Positions 1-11,607 of a DNA stretch of 64,000 bases are shown in pieces (positions within the stretch are counted from its first letter, which is position 1; every line of letters starts with the position of its first letter). This DNA is from Hygrocybe punicea (Eukaryota > Basidiomycota > Agaricomycetes > Agaricales > Hygrophoraceae), in NCBI GenBank assembly GCA_963556145.1, contig OY744467.1, forward strand, positions 4,712,001 to 4,776,000, given 5' to 3'. Below the pieces are notes generated by a model. It ran no database searches and was not told the origin of the DNA. It was given only the letters and a program-made list of their open reading frames with translations. Position numbers and translations under genes: made by a program.

Positions 1-28
1 CACATCATCACTTTCGACCCCATTTTTT

Positions 29-185
29 TGTTGTAGAGGGTCATCGACCCTCTGAGGCTGTAAACTCGATATTTCACGACTCCACTTGAACCCGATGTCT
101 CTAGCGATCCACGCTCGAACCCGACGTAACCCGATGCATACCGACTAGCATGGCCGCTCACGTACACTTCAGGCTACCCCCAAAC
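29..185 (+). repeat. LTR-like repeat family 1, copy 1 (5' part)
   Basis: The copy begins TGTTGTAGAGGG and forms a hairpin at once: AGAGGGTC, loop ATC, GACCCTCT. The following text on GATATTTCACGA and AACCCGATG matches copies at 4889-5161 (minus) and 7469 onward (plus). TG at the start and the shared head suggest the 5' end of an LTR. No internal region or target duplication is seen, so this is a fragment. The end at about 185 is approximate. Confidence 0.5.
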
Positions 186-254
186 CTGAACAACTAGTTA
201 CAACTCACCTCTAGTACTGAACCATCTACATGTTGGTAAAAGTACTGGGCAGCC

Positions 255-395
255 CTGGGACGAAACCATCGTCCCTGGGACGATACGTTGGGACGTCCCA
301 TTGTCCCTGGTCCGGTGTATGGGATGGCCCATGGGACGACATTTGGTGTTGTGGGGTGTCTGGGGGCATTTGGGACGTCCCTTCCGTAGCTATTC
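255..395. repeat. Degenerate GGGACGTCCC-type palindromes
   Basis: Several GGGACG..CGTCCC words occur here without regular spacing. They resemble the ordered array at 949-1390 and look like its decayed or unordered relative. From 396 to 948 I see no gene or element. Confidence 0.35.
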
Positions 396-948
396 AATAG
401 AAATCTCAGAGTGATGACAGCATCTAATTATAAATTTCCAGGCCTTGTCATGGCCACTATGGGTACCATGGGTGCTATGGCATAGTATAAGATTGTATAT
501 ACTTATTCTTTTGAGAGTCACAGAGCTGATTGTCCTTCAAGGTCAGTGGCAGGGTGTGGAGATACAGCAGTTCTTTCCACATATAAAGACAGAACGAGTG
601 GGAGAGGAAAAGTGCTGGAGATGTTGGGTATTGAGATGGGATTGAGGGGGAGGATTGAGGGTGTGCTTCTAGTAAACCAATCCCTTGTGCATGTGGCAAG
701 CTGAAGCTTGTAGGGGAGTAAGTGAGCAGAGCATGCATGATATACAAAGAAAGGTAGGGCTACATATGCAGAGGAGGCTGAGCTGAAAATTAAACACGTG
801 TATTATGAAGACCTTTTGATCAGGATATCAGTGGTTATTACATTATTGGCTGTGCATACAATGGCTGACTGGGAAGCAGATGCAGAGGAGAGATCTGAAA
901 TTAGAGTGTGTCTTGAGGACAGAAGGAGACATCTCACAGAGGCTTTAT

Positions 949-1390
949 TGGGACATCCCACAGGCTCGTCTGGGATGTCCCTGTCGCTGAGGCTTTCGGA
1001 CATCCCTGTCATCTTGTGGGACATCCCACCAAGGCTTTGGGACATCCCACAGCCTTGTCTGGGATGTCCCTGTCAGCTTGTGGGACGTCCCAGCCAGCTT
1101 GTGGGACGTCCCTGCCAGCTTGTGGGATGTCCCTGTCAGCTTGTGGGACATCCCACCGAGGCTTTGGGATGTCCCACGGCCTTGTCTGGGACATCCCTGT
1201 CAGCTTGTGGGACGTCCCACAGCCTTGTCCGGGACATCCCTCTCAGCTTGTGGGACGTCCCATCAAGGCTTTGGGATGTCCCACAGCCTTGTCTGGGACG
1301 TCCCTGTTAGCTTTTGGGATGTCCCACAGTCAGTTTGTGGGATGTCCCACAACCTGGTGTGGACATCCCAATGTACAGGCTTGTGGGACT
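949..1390. repeat. Array of about 18 GGGAYRTCCC palindromes
   Basis: The ten-base words GGGACGTCCC, GGGATGTCCC and GGGACATCCC recur about 18 times. Starts are about 20-23 bp apart. The spacers come from a few types such as ACAGCCTTGTCT and TGTCAGCTTG. GGGACGTCCC is a perfect palindrome. Several overlapping open frames cross the array in both strands only because of its periodicity; none looks like a protein. Confidence 0.8.
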
Positions 1391-1544
1391 GCCTGCTTGC
1401 TCAGCATCTGCTAAGTCATACAATAATAATCATTCCAATCCACATCTTACATAATTTTAAATAATTTACATTTAGCAACTACTTAAAATAGATATAGCAA
1501 ATCAAATAATTATTTTACCTAAATACATGGTATTCTACTTATCA

Positions 1545-1790
1545 GGGGAGAGGCAGGGAGGTGGAGGTGGAGGAGAGGACAGGAGAGGGGGCAATGGCAG
1601 GGGCAATGGCAGGGGGTGGGCAAGGGGAGAAGGACAGGAGGTGGATGGGAGGTGGGGGTGGCAGGGGGCAGGAGATAGGCAGGGGAGAAGGGGCAGGTTA
1701 GGAAGGGACAGACTAGGAGACAGTCAGGGGGAGAATGGAAAGGGGGAGGGAGGAGGGGGAGGGGAAAGGAGGGGAAAAACCAACAAAATT
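1545..1790 (+). repeat. G-rich polypurine tract
   Basis: The plus strand is almost pure purine, with GGAGGTGGAGGTGGAGGAGA-like and GGCAGGGGCAAT-like runs and many GGG blocks. It directly precedes the pyrimidine-rich satellite at 1800. Such a tract could form G-quadruplex or triplex structures; that is inference. No gene is supported between 1391 and 3607. Confidence 0.5.
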
Positions 1791-1799
1791 ACACACCGG

Positions 1800-2960
1800 T
1801 GTTCCCTGGTGTCCACACCCCTCCGCGTCCTCGCCCTTGTCCCCCTCCTCGTCCTCGTCCCCGTCCCCGTCCTTGTCCTTGTCCTTGTCCCTGTTCTCGT
1901 CGTCCTCGTCCCCGTCCCCGTTGTCCTCGTGTTCGTCGTTTTCGTCCCCGTCCCCGTCCTCGCCGTCGTCCCCGTCCCCGTGTTCGTCATCCTCGTCCCC
2001 GTGTTCGTCATCCTCGTCCCCGTCCCCGTCGTCCTCGTGTTCGTCGATTGCGTCCCCATCCCCGTCCTCGCCGTCGTCCCCATCCCCGTTCTCGTCGTCC
2101 TCGTCCCCATCCTCGTCCTCGTCCTCGTCCCCGTCCTAGTCCTCGTCCTCGTCCCTGTCCCCGTCACCCTCGTCCTCGTCGTTTTCGTCCCTGTCCCTGT
2201 CCCCGTCCCCGCCGTCCCTGCCGTCCTCGCTGTCCTCGCTGTCCCCGTCCTCGTCGTTGCCGTCGTTGCCATTGTTGTGGTCCCAGTCCCCATCGTTGTC
2301 GTTGTCGTTGTCGTCCTCGTCGTCCCTGTTGCCGTCGTCCTCGTTGTCCCGGTCTCGTTGTCCTCGTCATCCCGTTCCCTCGTCCCGGTCATCCTCGTTT
2401 CCGTCGTCCGTTGCCCCCGTCCCCGTTCCCGTGCTCGCTGTCCTCGTCCTCGTCCTCGTCCTCGTCCCCATCCTCGTCGTCCTCGTCCCCGTTGTCCTCG
2501 TCGCCCCCGTCGCCCCCGTCATCCTCGTTGTCCCCGTTGCGTCATCCTTGCTGTCCTGGGTCCGTTGTCCTCGTTGTCCCGTTCCCTCGTCCCGGTCATC
2601 CTCGTTTCCGTCGTCCGTTGTCCCCGTCCCCATTCCCGTGCTCACTGTCCTGGTCATCGTCCTGGTCGTCGTCCCCGTCGTGCTCGTCATTCCCGTTGCC
2701 ATCATCCTTGTTGTCACGGGCTCCGTGGTCCTCGTCGTCCCGTTCCCCCTCCCGGTCGTCGTCCCGGTCCCCATGCCCGCTGCCCTACTCGTCATCCTCG
2801 TCTTCGTTGTCGTCTTCCCGTTGTCATGGTTCCCGGTTCCCGTCGTCGTCTTCCCCTTTCGCGCCGTGGTCGCGTTTGTTCGTTTACCCCGTCATCCTCA
2901 TTCTTGTTGTCCCCGTTCTTGTTGTCGTGGTGGGCCTGGGTTGTCCCTGTTCTGGGCTGT
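1800..2960 (+). repeat. Hexanucleotide satellite (GTCCYC)n
   Basis: Hexamers such as GTCCCC, GTCCTC, GTCGTC and GTCATC fill more than 1.1 kb. Within it, about 90 bp at 2340-2440 is repeated at 2566-2655, so larger blocks also duplicated. Open frames of several hundred codons in several frames (V/P/L, R/P or S/P repeats) follow from the absence of TA-containing stops and are not called as genes. From 2961 to 3607 nothing is recognised. Confidence 0.85.
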
Positions 2961-3607
2961 GACCTCCCTCCTTGTCGCCCGCATCCGCGTCTGCTTGTTT
3001 TGTTCGCGTTCGTTTGGCGCGAGGGTGCGGCAAAAAAACCTAAAAGTATTTAAGTAGTTAGTAGAATAAATGAAAAAGATAAATGGACAACTTACCTGGG
3101 GTGCTCTGGCATCCGCACCGTTGTCGCGTCGTTGTTGAAAGCGACAAGTCTTGTTGAACTCGTGCACGAGACTTTCAACTGGAATTTGCCGCTGTCCCAA
3201 ACGGGGTCGAGTTGCCATATAGGGAAGGGTGGCTGGATTTTCTTATTATTATTACATGTACTACAACACCTCAATGGCCAGGGCAAGACCCTGAAGAGAT
3301 GTAGGTATGATACACCTACCCCGAGGGGAGTTTATGCATTTTATTTCATTTTATATGTGGAGATATTCACCATGCATTTTATGCCTCTGCCAAAATTGGA
3401 CCCTTAAACAGCTAACTTTGCGAGTACACGTCTGAAAAATCTCAAATTAATTCTAGGAGTGCTAGGTAAGGTATAAATTGTGTTCCAGACAAGTGCCTGG
3501 TAGTTGGTGGTGCAGGGAATGTGTTGTAGCCAAAATATGATGAACTTGTCCCTCACATTCCATTCATGATTGTGTGTGCTTATACGGACTTTTGATTGTC
3601 TAGCCAC

Positions 3608-4438
3608 TAGTGTTGCCGTAGTTCGGTTCCGAACCTAGCCGAACCCGGTTCAAACCCCGAACCGAACCCTAGGTTCAGTCCAAGTTCAGCCAAATGCTGA
3701 ACCGGACCGCAGGTTCGGTTCAGGGTTTCGAGGCCGGCCGGATTTCCTGAACGGCTCCAAACCGCGTCCAAACCGTGAACGCGGATATTTTTATGGTATT
3801 TATTTCATTTGTTTTTCGTATTTCTTTACTTACTTTTTCGTCTTCAACGGGATCATGTGACCATTACAAGAAGGTTTCTTCACCAACAACAACAACGCAA
3901 GGCCAATGAACGCGACACAATGTCGTGTTCATGGACACAGGTAAGTCTCTTCAATTATTTTAACTTTACTAATGTTATCTGTTACAGGAAACTCGACCGC
4001 GACCACATCGCGAGCACACCACCGCGGCACAAAATGGATCCCAATGCCAACGCAATGCCAACGGACGCGGGACAGCCGCAAAACCACCACCACCACCACC
4101 ACCACCACCACCACCAGCGGTGGCAACCAGGCAACGACGACGGCAACGGCAGCAGCAGCAGTGACAGCGGCAGCGGCAACAGCAACAGCAGCAGCAGCAA
4201 CGCCGGTAGCAGCAACGCCGGCAGCAGCAACGCCGGCAACAGCAGCAGCTGCTGCTGCATCAAGCCATCCAACGCCAATGGACGCGGGACAGCCGTAACA
4301 CCACCACCACCGGCGGCGGCAACAACAACAGCAACGACAACCACGATGGCCAGCAGCAGCAGCAGCAGCAATGCCGGCAGCAGCAGCAACAGCGGCAGCA
4401 GCAACGGCAACAGCAGCAGCGACAGCAGCCACGGTGGC

Positions 4439-4496
<58 letters not shown>

Positions 4497-4888
4497 GCAG
4501 TGGCAACGGCAACGGCCACAACAGCAGCAGCAGCAGTGGCAGCAGCAACGGCCACGGCAGCAGCAGCAGCGCCGGCAGCGGCAGCAACAGCAGCAGTGGC
4601 AGCGGCAGCAGCAGCGCCGGACGGCTCCCCCGCAGCCCAACTACCTCGCGAAGTGTAGCGCCGTATCAATTGATACGTGCCTGCCATTCGCGAGGAGAAC
4701 GGAGCTCATGGGGTGAGCCCACCTCGGTCCGGGGTTCAGACCGCGTCTGAACCCAGACCGAACGCGGAGAGACGGTTCAATGCCATCCGGGTCCAGGTTT
4801 GGCCATGCGCCAAACTGGACCCGAAGTTCAGTTCGCGGTTCCGCCAAAAAGGCTCGGAACCGGACCGAACTGAACTTCGGCAACACTA
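3608..4888 (+). mobile_element. Non-autonomous hAT-like element, copy 1
   Basis: The element starts TAGTGTTGCCGTAGTTC and ends GAACTTCGGCAACACTA, an inverted repeat of hAT type. The interior matches the inverted copy at 6107-7118. It has a candidate 5' exon with a good intron (GTAAGT at about 3941, acceptor before 3988). That is followed by long triplet runs: CAC at about 4082-4117, AGC at about 4440-4495, and mixed AGC/AAC. No transposase domain is visible. The flanks CTAGCCAC and GTCCGAAG are not duplicated, so one flank was probably rearranged. The right end cuts LTR family 1 copy 2. Confidence 0.75.
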
Positions 4889-5161
4889 GTCCGAAGTCGG
4901 GGATTGACTCCGATGAGATCCATCTTCTACAATTGGAACTCCGAGGCATTTGAGGCTGCTGGATTTGGTCTGTAAGCGGCTGTGACAAAGGCGGCATGTG
5001 TCGGGTTACATCGGTCACATCGGGTCACGTCATGTCACGTCACGTCAGGTTGCGTCGGGTTACGTCGGGTTCGATTGCGAGTTGAATAGAGGCATCGGGT
5101 TCGTCCGGATTCGTGATATATCGAGGATACGGACTCAGAGGGACGTCGACCCTCTACAACA
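4889..5161 (-). repeat. LTR-like repeat family 1, copy 2 (truncated)
   Basis: Read on the minus strand from 5161 it begins TGTTGTAGAGGGTCGACG and follows copy 3 (7469 onward) for about 270 bp. It stops exactly where hAT-like copy 1 begins. The rest of the LTR is missing on the other side of that element. From 5162 to 6106 I find no gene or repeat. Confidence 0.6.
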
Positions 5162-6106
5162 GGAAACGAAGATACATGATATATGACTATAAACGTACTG
5201 ATTCTGGGTCGTTAGGGACATTGCATCTTGAGTAGGAATGATTCCAGAGGCGGAATCTGGAGTGGAATTGATAGAAAGAGCGGAATCGAGCGGTGATACA
5301 CACTCATACGCGCTGACCACCGAATCGACGAATTGGACAGATTTATACTATCCTTTGAAAACAAGTCCGACATCTTGCGACTTTGCGATGGCTCGCGACA
5401 ACTAGTACGACTTCTCAATCGTATCGCGATCATCTCCGACGACATCACGGACCAAGATAGAGAAACCCCCGAATCGGATCGAGCCCCGGACCCTCGCATA
5501 ATAGTTCGCCTTTCATAACAGTAACACCCCATTTCATCTTAGATACACTAACTCATTTAGAGTACCTATTCCCTTTCTTCCATCCAACTCCTTTGTTCTT
5601 CCTTTGTTACAGGATCATCCTCATCTTCCTTTCACCACCTCTTTTGGCTGCGTTTACATGTGATTGATATGCAGTCCTTTCTTTCAACCCCTATTAGACT
5701 AGGTTTCTTTCTTTACATGACTTTCTCACTTCGTCTCCGATCTCCGACCATCTTCATATAAAATAGCTGTTAGATTACATGTATAAACAGCGAAATAGAG
5801 CACATCATTCCCATCTCCTCACTCAGTTATACCATTCGAATTCCAATACTTTCCTCACATTCGACCATCCCCGACTGAAGTTCTTTACATCGATCTTCTT
5901 TAGTCGCCGCGACTTTAATCGCCAAAGTCGCACTATTGATCGCAATCGTCGCGAGACTTGTAGAAGTTATCTCACTTCACTTACTCACAATCTAACCAGT
6001 CAAAGAGTGTTGTTGTTAGTGCACAGCACCTCGATTAGCGTATCAGCGGAATCGATGATACGGGAATGGGAATGGATGGGAGCGGTGTCTGATATGAAGG
6101 GGAAAC

Positions 6107-7118
6107 TAGTGTTGCCGAAGTTCAGTTCGGTCCGGTTCCGAGCCTTTTTGGCGGAACCGCGAACTGAACTTCGGGTCCGGTTTGGCGCATGGCCAAACCT
6201 GGACCCAGACGGCATCGAACCGTCTCTCCGCGTTCGGTCTGGGTTCAGACGCGGTCTGAACCCCGGACCGAGGTGGGCTCACCCCATGAGCTCCGTTCTC
6301 CTTGCGAATGGCAGGCACGTATCAATTGATACGGCGCTACACTTCGCGAGGTAGTTGGGCTGCGGGGGAGCCGTCCGGCGCTGCTGCTGCCGCTGCCACT
6401 GCTGCTGTTGCTGCCGCTGCCGGCGCTGCTGCTGCTGCCGTGGCCGTTGCTGCTGCCACTGCTGCTGCTGCTGTTGTGGTCGTTGCCGTTGCCACTGCCG
6501 CTGCTGCTGTTGCTGTTGCCGCTGCCGCTGTCACTGCTGCTGCTGCCGTTGCTGCCGGCGCTGCCGCTGGCCGTTGCCGTCGTCGTTGCCTGGTTGCCAC
6601 CGCTGGTGGTGGTGGTGGTGGTGGTGGTGGTGGTGGTGGTGGTTTTGCGGCTGTCCTGCGTCCGTTGGCATTGCATTGGCATTGGGATCCATTTTGTGCC
6701 GCGGTGGTGTGCTCGCGATGTGGTCGCGGTCGAGTTTCCTGTAACAGATAACATTAGTAAAGTTAAAATAATTGAAGAGACTTACCTGTGTCCATGAACG
6801 CGACATTGTGTCGCGTTCATTGGCCTTGCATTGTTGTTGTTGGTGAAGAAACCTTCTTGTAATGGTCACATGATCCCGTTGAAGACGAAAAAGTAAGTAA
6901 AGAAATACGAAAAACAAATGAAATAAATACCATAAAAATATCCGCGTTCACGGTTTGGACGCGGTTTGGAGCCGTTCAGGAAATCCGGCCGGCCTCCAAA
7001 CCCTGAACCGAACCTGCGGTCCGGTTCAGCATTTGGCTGAACTTGGACTGAACCTAGGGTTCGGTTCGGGGTTTGAACCGGGTTCGGCTAGGTTCGGAAC
7101 CGAACTACGGCAACACTA
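6107..7118 (-). mobile_element. Non-autonomous hAT-like element, copy 2 (8-bp TSD)
   Basis: This is the inverted relative of the 3608-4888 element. It starts TAGTGTTGCCG, ends CGGCAACACTA, and is flanked on both sides by GGGGAAAC (6099-6106 and 7119-7126). An 8-bp duplication and a TAGNG-type terminus are hAT hallmarks. It is about 270 bp shorter than copy 1, mostly from shorter AGC triplet blocks, and keeps the GGT/CAC run at about 6602-6642. No transposase is encoded, so an autonomous source elsewhere must have mobilised it. Confidence 0.88.
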
Positions 7119-7249
7119 GGGGAAACGGATCCACATGATCTGGAGCCTCTACACTGAAAAGAGTCATCTCACGAGAAAGTTGTAAGGAGTGGGAACCCGA
7201 GAGAAAAAAAGAGAGGTGTGGGTCGAAAAACACTCTCATCACCACATTG

Positions 7250-7271
7250 GAGAGGTCCCGAGGGACCTCTC
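7250..7271. repeat. Perfect 10-bp-arm palindrome
   Basis: GAGAGGTCCC, then GA, then GGGACCTCTC: ten perfectly paired bases with a two-base loop. It resembles the terminal hairpin of LTR family 1 but lacks the rest of that repeat. Its function is unknown. Confidence 0.5.
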
Positions 7272-7468
7272 AGGGGCTGACGCAGGACTTGAAGGGAAAG
7301 GTCTGGATGGGATGACTCGATGGGATAGGATGAACTGACTACTACATCCGGAAGGGCTACTGACTAAGGGACTAGTCACGTGATCTGTCAGGCACAACCA
7401 CTACAACATCAGGTTACATTGGGTAGCATCAGGTTTGAGTGTGGATCATTGGGAGTGTTGGGTTCAAA

Positions 7469-8336
7469 TGTTGTAGAGGGTTGACGTCCCTCTGAGTCTG
7501 TATCATTGATATATCACGAATCTGGATGAACCCAATGCCTCCAAATGACTCACATTCCAACCTGATGTAACCCGATGTGATGTGATGTGATGTGACCTGA
7601 CGTATGCCGCTTTGTCACAGCCGCTTTTGGACCAAATCCGGCAGCCTCATAAGCCCCAGAGTTCCAATTATAGGAGACGGATCTCATCGGACTTGATTCC
7701 CGACTTCAGACTTGCCCTATATATGCATCCCCTCATCCTTATGGAGATATGTAGGACTTTTTAGATCTTTTTCTTGGATATTTGCTTTCCCCTCCATTTT
7801 CCTGTCACTGTCGCATTGCAACCCCCTCTTCAGATCCCCATTCCAACTTTCATTTGTAGTTTACCATCGGCCAAAATAGACATGACCGAAAGTAGACTAC
7901 CCACTCATGTACTATAAACATGGTCCCCAATGACCATCCAAAAAAAAGAGATACCCTTAGTCCCCATTTCCTTATAGTCAGAATCATCTTTTAATCCCTT
8001 CAAATGCTTGTCTTTGTAGACCCTTAGATTTTTATAGTTCACTTCATTGTCTTTATCATTGTTCCATTATTCATTCATCATTTCTGACCCAACCTGACCC
8101 GACCCACCATACCTGACATCGTTGGCATCATCAGGTTCATTATTATTTATCCATTTTCATTCCATTCATTGCTGGGTTTGTTATTATTTGTCCAGTTTTA
8201 CATGGTGGCTTTATATTTTACTTCCATTTCCACTTTTACTATTATTCCTGACACTGATTATCCACTGTCACTTCTACGCTGACACCCCTAGGTTAGGATT
8301 AATGTTCTGAAGCCACCCTGAACCCGCATCTACAAT
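7469..8336 (+). repeat. LTR-like repeat family 1, copy 3
   Basis: The copy begins TGTTGTAGAGGG with the imperfect hairpin AGAGGG..CCCTCT. It then follows copy 2 to about 7720 and has a TATA-like CTATATATGC at about 7717. It may end near CATCTACAA at about 8336, roughly inverse to the start, but I see no clear 5-bp duplication, so the end is a guess. From 8337 to about 9440 the sequence is AT-rich without a recognisable gene. Confidence 0.45.
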
Positions 8337-9439
8337 GTTGATATGCAATATGTAGCTATAAGAAGGGATCCTACAACTACTAAATGTGAAAAGGTGCAAG
8401 GAAGCTTCAGAAAGCCTACACTAGTATAGGAAAGGAAGGAGAAGATATAGAAGTGTATGAGAAACTCAATAGAAGTGCTGAAATCAAAATTGAAGTGGTG
8501 TGATCAAAATCAAAGAGTTGTGATAAAATCAACAGTTGCAGTGAGATTGAAGGGTCGGACAGTGAGAGAACATGATAGAATGTGAAGAGAATGGAACTAG
8601 GATGAAGGGGAAGCTCTGAGACGAATGGGGAATGACAGTCTGTCTTGATTCTCTAGGGGTTCTCTCTGTCTAGTGGCTCATACAGACAGGTAAATAAGTT
8701 GTAAGGACAAAGAAAGAGAGATGAAAGGATAATACTAAAAGGAGATATGTGAGAAAAAGGGCATATAGAAGAAAGGATAGGTAGAGAGAATGATAAATGA
8801 ATATAGAGAACAAAGAGAACAAAGGAAATACTTCCAAGTGCGATAACTAAATATCTCTGAAGTCGCAGAAGATTGCAATGTCTAAAACCTCCAAAAACAT
8901 CTTGATTTGAATTTTCCAATGACTTTTTGGGTTGGCCAATCTTTTGGGCCTTCTGAATACATTTTATAGGCCAGAAATGTCCTAGAGTGGGTGTTGATTG
9001 GGCTAGATTAGATACAAAATGTTCTGGTTGCTTGATTTATGCAAGTGCTACATATTTAGGCTGATTTAGCATCAAACAACTTTCATTTGGAGTGTGGGAG
9101 CAAAAAGCTCTTTCCTATTTAGGCAACACTTGTGCCTTGCATTACTGGCCAAATTGGGCAACCATACAGGTCTATACTCAAAATTGTTGATGATTCAAAC
9201 TCAACTCATAAAAAGAAATCGATTGGTATTTTCCCCTTATTTTTAGTGATTTATTTAGAGGGTGGCCAAAATTTAGGGTTATTTTTTGGCCATATCTAGA
9301 GATCTAGGGCAGGTATGGAAAATCAGCTTGTACCAAATTGTTCAATAGCTTCCAATAAGCATATTTATGCAGTAAAAATAAGCCTCCTGTCTTCCATGGT
9401 GCCAGAAAAATTGAAGTTTTTCAGGGTCTCAAAATTGCT

Positions 9440-9754
9440 GTCTTTGACTGTCCCCAACTGTATACAGCACAGGATTCTTCATAGTAGTATAAAATATGTA
9501 CTTTTACACTACAAGAAAACAAGTTATCATCTTATCATCACACTTCAGCTCTACAATTTAGTTTCCTCTTTGAATCCTTCATATTCCTCTTCCTCTTCTC
9601 CCTACACTTCCTCTCTGTTCCAGAACCCCCAGATCTAAGCAGAATTGATTAAGACATCTTTATAGAAAACCTGATACTCCTATGATCACTTTCTAGCTGA
9701 TCAACCCTTTCTGTAGATTTCTCTTCTGGGTCTACACTGACACTTGCCATCACA
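9440..9754 (+). repeat. Arm of foldback/LTR-like family 2 (empty Harbinger site)
   Basis: This stretch parallels 46330-46514 joined to 50046-50157. Shared blocks include TTTAGTTTCCTCTT, CTCTGTTCCAGAACCCCCAG, TATAGAAAACC and the terminus CTTGCCATCACA. At about 9630 it reads AGAATTGATTAAG without interruption, where the other copy has ATT, Harbinger-B, ATT. It is therefore an unoccupied paralogous site. Its own left end is not resolved. Confidence 0.55.
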
Positions 9755-10670
9755 TTATTCTTTGTATCATTCTACATATTGACAAATAGAGCCTCTAATC
9801 CACCATCACCATATACCTGCATGGTGGCTATGGCTTCCAAAACATCCTTAAACTGTAAGTCATACTCACAAGGCATAAAGATAGACCTCACAAATGCCCA
9901 ATAATCAGAAATTGTAACTACTGGATGAGCATTGTGTGCTCTAGCGATACCAAGACCTGCTTTGGCAGTGGAGAGTTTCTTCAGTATCACTTGGTTCTTC
10001 AGTGTCATGACTGATTTCCAAATTTGATTGGCCAGAGCCGCTTGTGGAGTGTTGCTTCTTGCAAAGGCTTGGCTAGCCTTATGAAGATCATGGACTGTAG
10101 ATTTATCATGAGATGTAAGACAAACTGAAAAAACAACCTTGTTACCATCATAAATCCCCTGCCTTGCCAATATATTGGATTCAGAGATTTCAACCCAACA
10201 TTTCTGAAACAAACCTGCAAACAATTAGTTTTACATAGCAAATGTTACAAAGTAGCTTACCCTCAATGGAAATGGTGGCTGTCTGCCACTGAAGCATCAG
10301 GAGCCTCTGTTGTTCCAACTGATCTTGCAACTTCTCTACTGTTTTCTTCAAAGTCTTGTGCACTTGTTTGAGTGTAGGATAACACTAAGCATAGAAAAGT
10401 TAGCATGGCGAGGCCACAACAAGACTTGCAGGGACTCTACCATATGTTACGTTTTTCAACTCTGCAACTCCGATTCCAACTTCGTTATCCACCATGACAA
10501 TTCCACATTACCACACCTTCATTTTTTCATTTCCTTTTGCCTTTTGTCTTCTTCTTTTGGACATCGTTGTTTATTCTTGTTCTTGTTTCCTTTTTATCCT
10601 TTCTTCTAGAATAATCCAGACCGACCATGGACACATCTCCACGTGACCTTGCTGAACCTGAATAGTCCCC

Positions 10671-10901
10671 TTGCCAATGGACATCACTCTCATTGTCCTC
10701 ACTGTACGACATACTGTCTTCCCAAACCGATACACAATGGCGATCCTCACCAAACAGTTCATAACTGTGATGATCATTGGTGCCATAGTGATCACCTTCC
10801 TGATTGGTTTCTACATCATCATGATTTGTCTCTGGAAAAGGCAACCTTCCTTCATTGATGAAATTGACATCCACCTCAACAATATCTCAACACGTAATTG
10901 A
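10671..10901 (+). CDS. Small single-pass membrane ORF inside LTR-A
   Basis: The frame encodes about 76 residues. A hydrophobic stretch near residues 28-55 (FITVMIIGAIVITFLIGFYI) could span a membrane, and a charged tail ends in NNISTRN. LTR-C (44274-44450, minus) keeps the same frame and the end DNISTRN. LTR-B keeps the hydrophobic part and then shifts frame. Differences between A and C are largely synonymous or hydrophobic-for-hydrophobic. It is not a family I recognise. It may be a real small protein or a remnant of one. Confidence 0.35.
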   Translation: MPMDITLIVLTVRHTVFPNRYTMAILTKQFITVMIIGAIVITFLIGFYIIMICLWKRQPSFIDEIDIHLNNISTRN

Positions 10902-11283
10902 CAATTGCTATACCTGGATATATGGTTTCCACTTTCATATCCTGTGCCCACCATAATCCCCCCTGACTATCCGACAACATTCCTCACCTGCATGTATACT
11001 CTGAACAATCCTCAATCACAAGACATTTCACTGTTCCCTCCAACCCAACCATTGCCGAAGCACACACCTTCAGACTTCAACCACAGACCATGCGACTTCC
11101 CAATACAGTGAACCAATGCCTATTGTGTATTGTTCACATGTCATCGCTTCAATGCAGTACCCAATGACTTGTTCCCACAGCTTGTCACCTGTGCCATGAC
11201 TCAAAACCTGGACCCACATTCATTTATCGTTTTTTATCTGTAACTTTGATATCTCCTACACTCGTTTACAACAATACCTTTTC

Positions 11284-11607
11284 TTGAATGACCACCAACA
11301 TCAAGTGGACATCATTGTTCCACACCAGGACAAGACATCACCCCTTGATATGTCATTTACACAGACATTGTCATCTGGTACAGCTTATGCTGTTCCCATG
11401 TCTGACCTCGACCCTTTCACTGTTCTGGTTGGTTTTCTCCCAACACATTCCTTTATTTTCTTTCATACTGACTTCACCACTATGCTCAAACTACCACAAG
11501 ACACTCCCTTCACCAATCCCACACTGAACAATGCTTCTCTCAAACCTGACCAAGCAATGCACCTGCTAGACTACCTACTTGCCCATTACAGCAAGTGTAG
11601 ACCCTGA
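11284..11607 (+). CDS. Second conserved frame in LTR-A, unknown
   Basis: The frame has about 107 residues with words such as HQVDIIVPH, TAYAVPMSDLD, VLVGFLPTHSFIFFHT and LPQDTPFTNPTL. LTR-B at 37562-37299 (minus) keeps HQVDLIVPH, TAYAVHMSDLD and HSFVFFHT in the same frame. LTR-C at 43975-43620 shows the same words split over frames. It is probably the degenerate exon of a protein once encoded by the family. No domain is recognised. Confidence 0.3.
   Translation: MNDHQHQVDIIVPHQDKTSPLDMSFTQTLSSGTAYAVPMSDLDPFTVLVGFLPTHSFIFFHTDFTTMLKLPQDTPFTNPTLNNASLKPDQAMHLLDYLLAHYSKCRP

Noticed and set aside
949..1390. CRISPR-like repeat-spacer array
   Set aside because: Spacers are nearly identical and very short, the repeat is a 10-bp palindrome and no cas genes exist; this is a eukaryotic minisatellite.
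1527..3057. Open frames of 130-508 codons in several frames
   Set aside because: They arise from the hexamer repeat lacking stops; residues are V/P/L, R/P or S/P repeats with no domain.
3809..4750. Poly-His, poly-Ser and poly-Ala proteins
   Set aside because: Triplet repeats give open frames on both strands; no conserved protein beyond a possible small 5' exon of the hAT-like element.
4889..6106. Inversion between the two hAT-like copies as the cause of the missing duplication at copy 1
   Set aside because: Copy 2 keeps matching GGGGAAAC on both sides, which an exchange between the copies would have separated.
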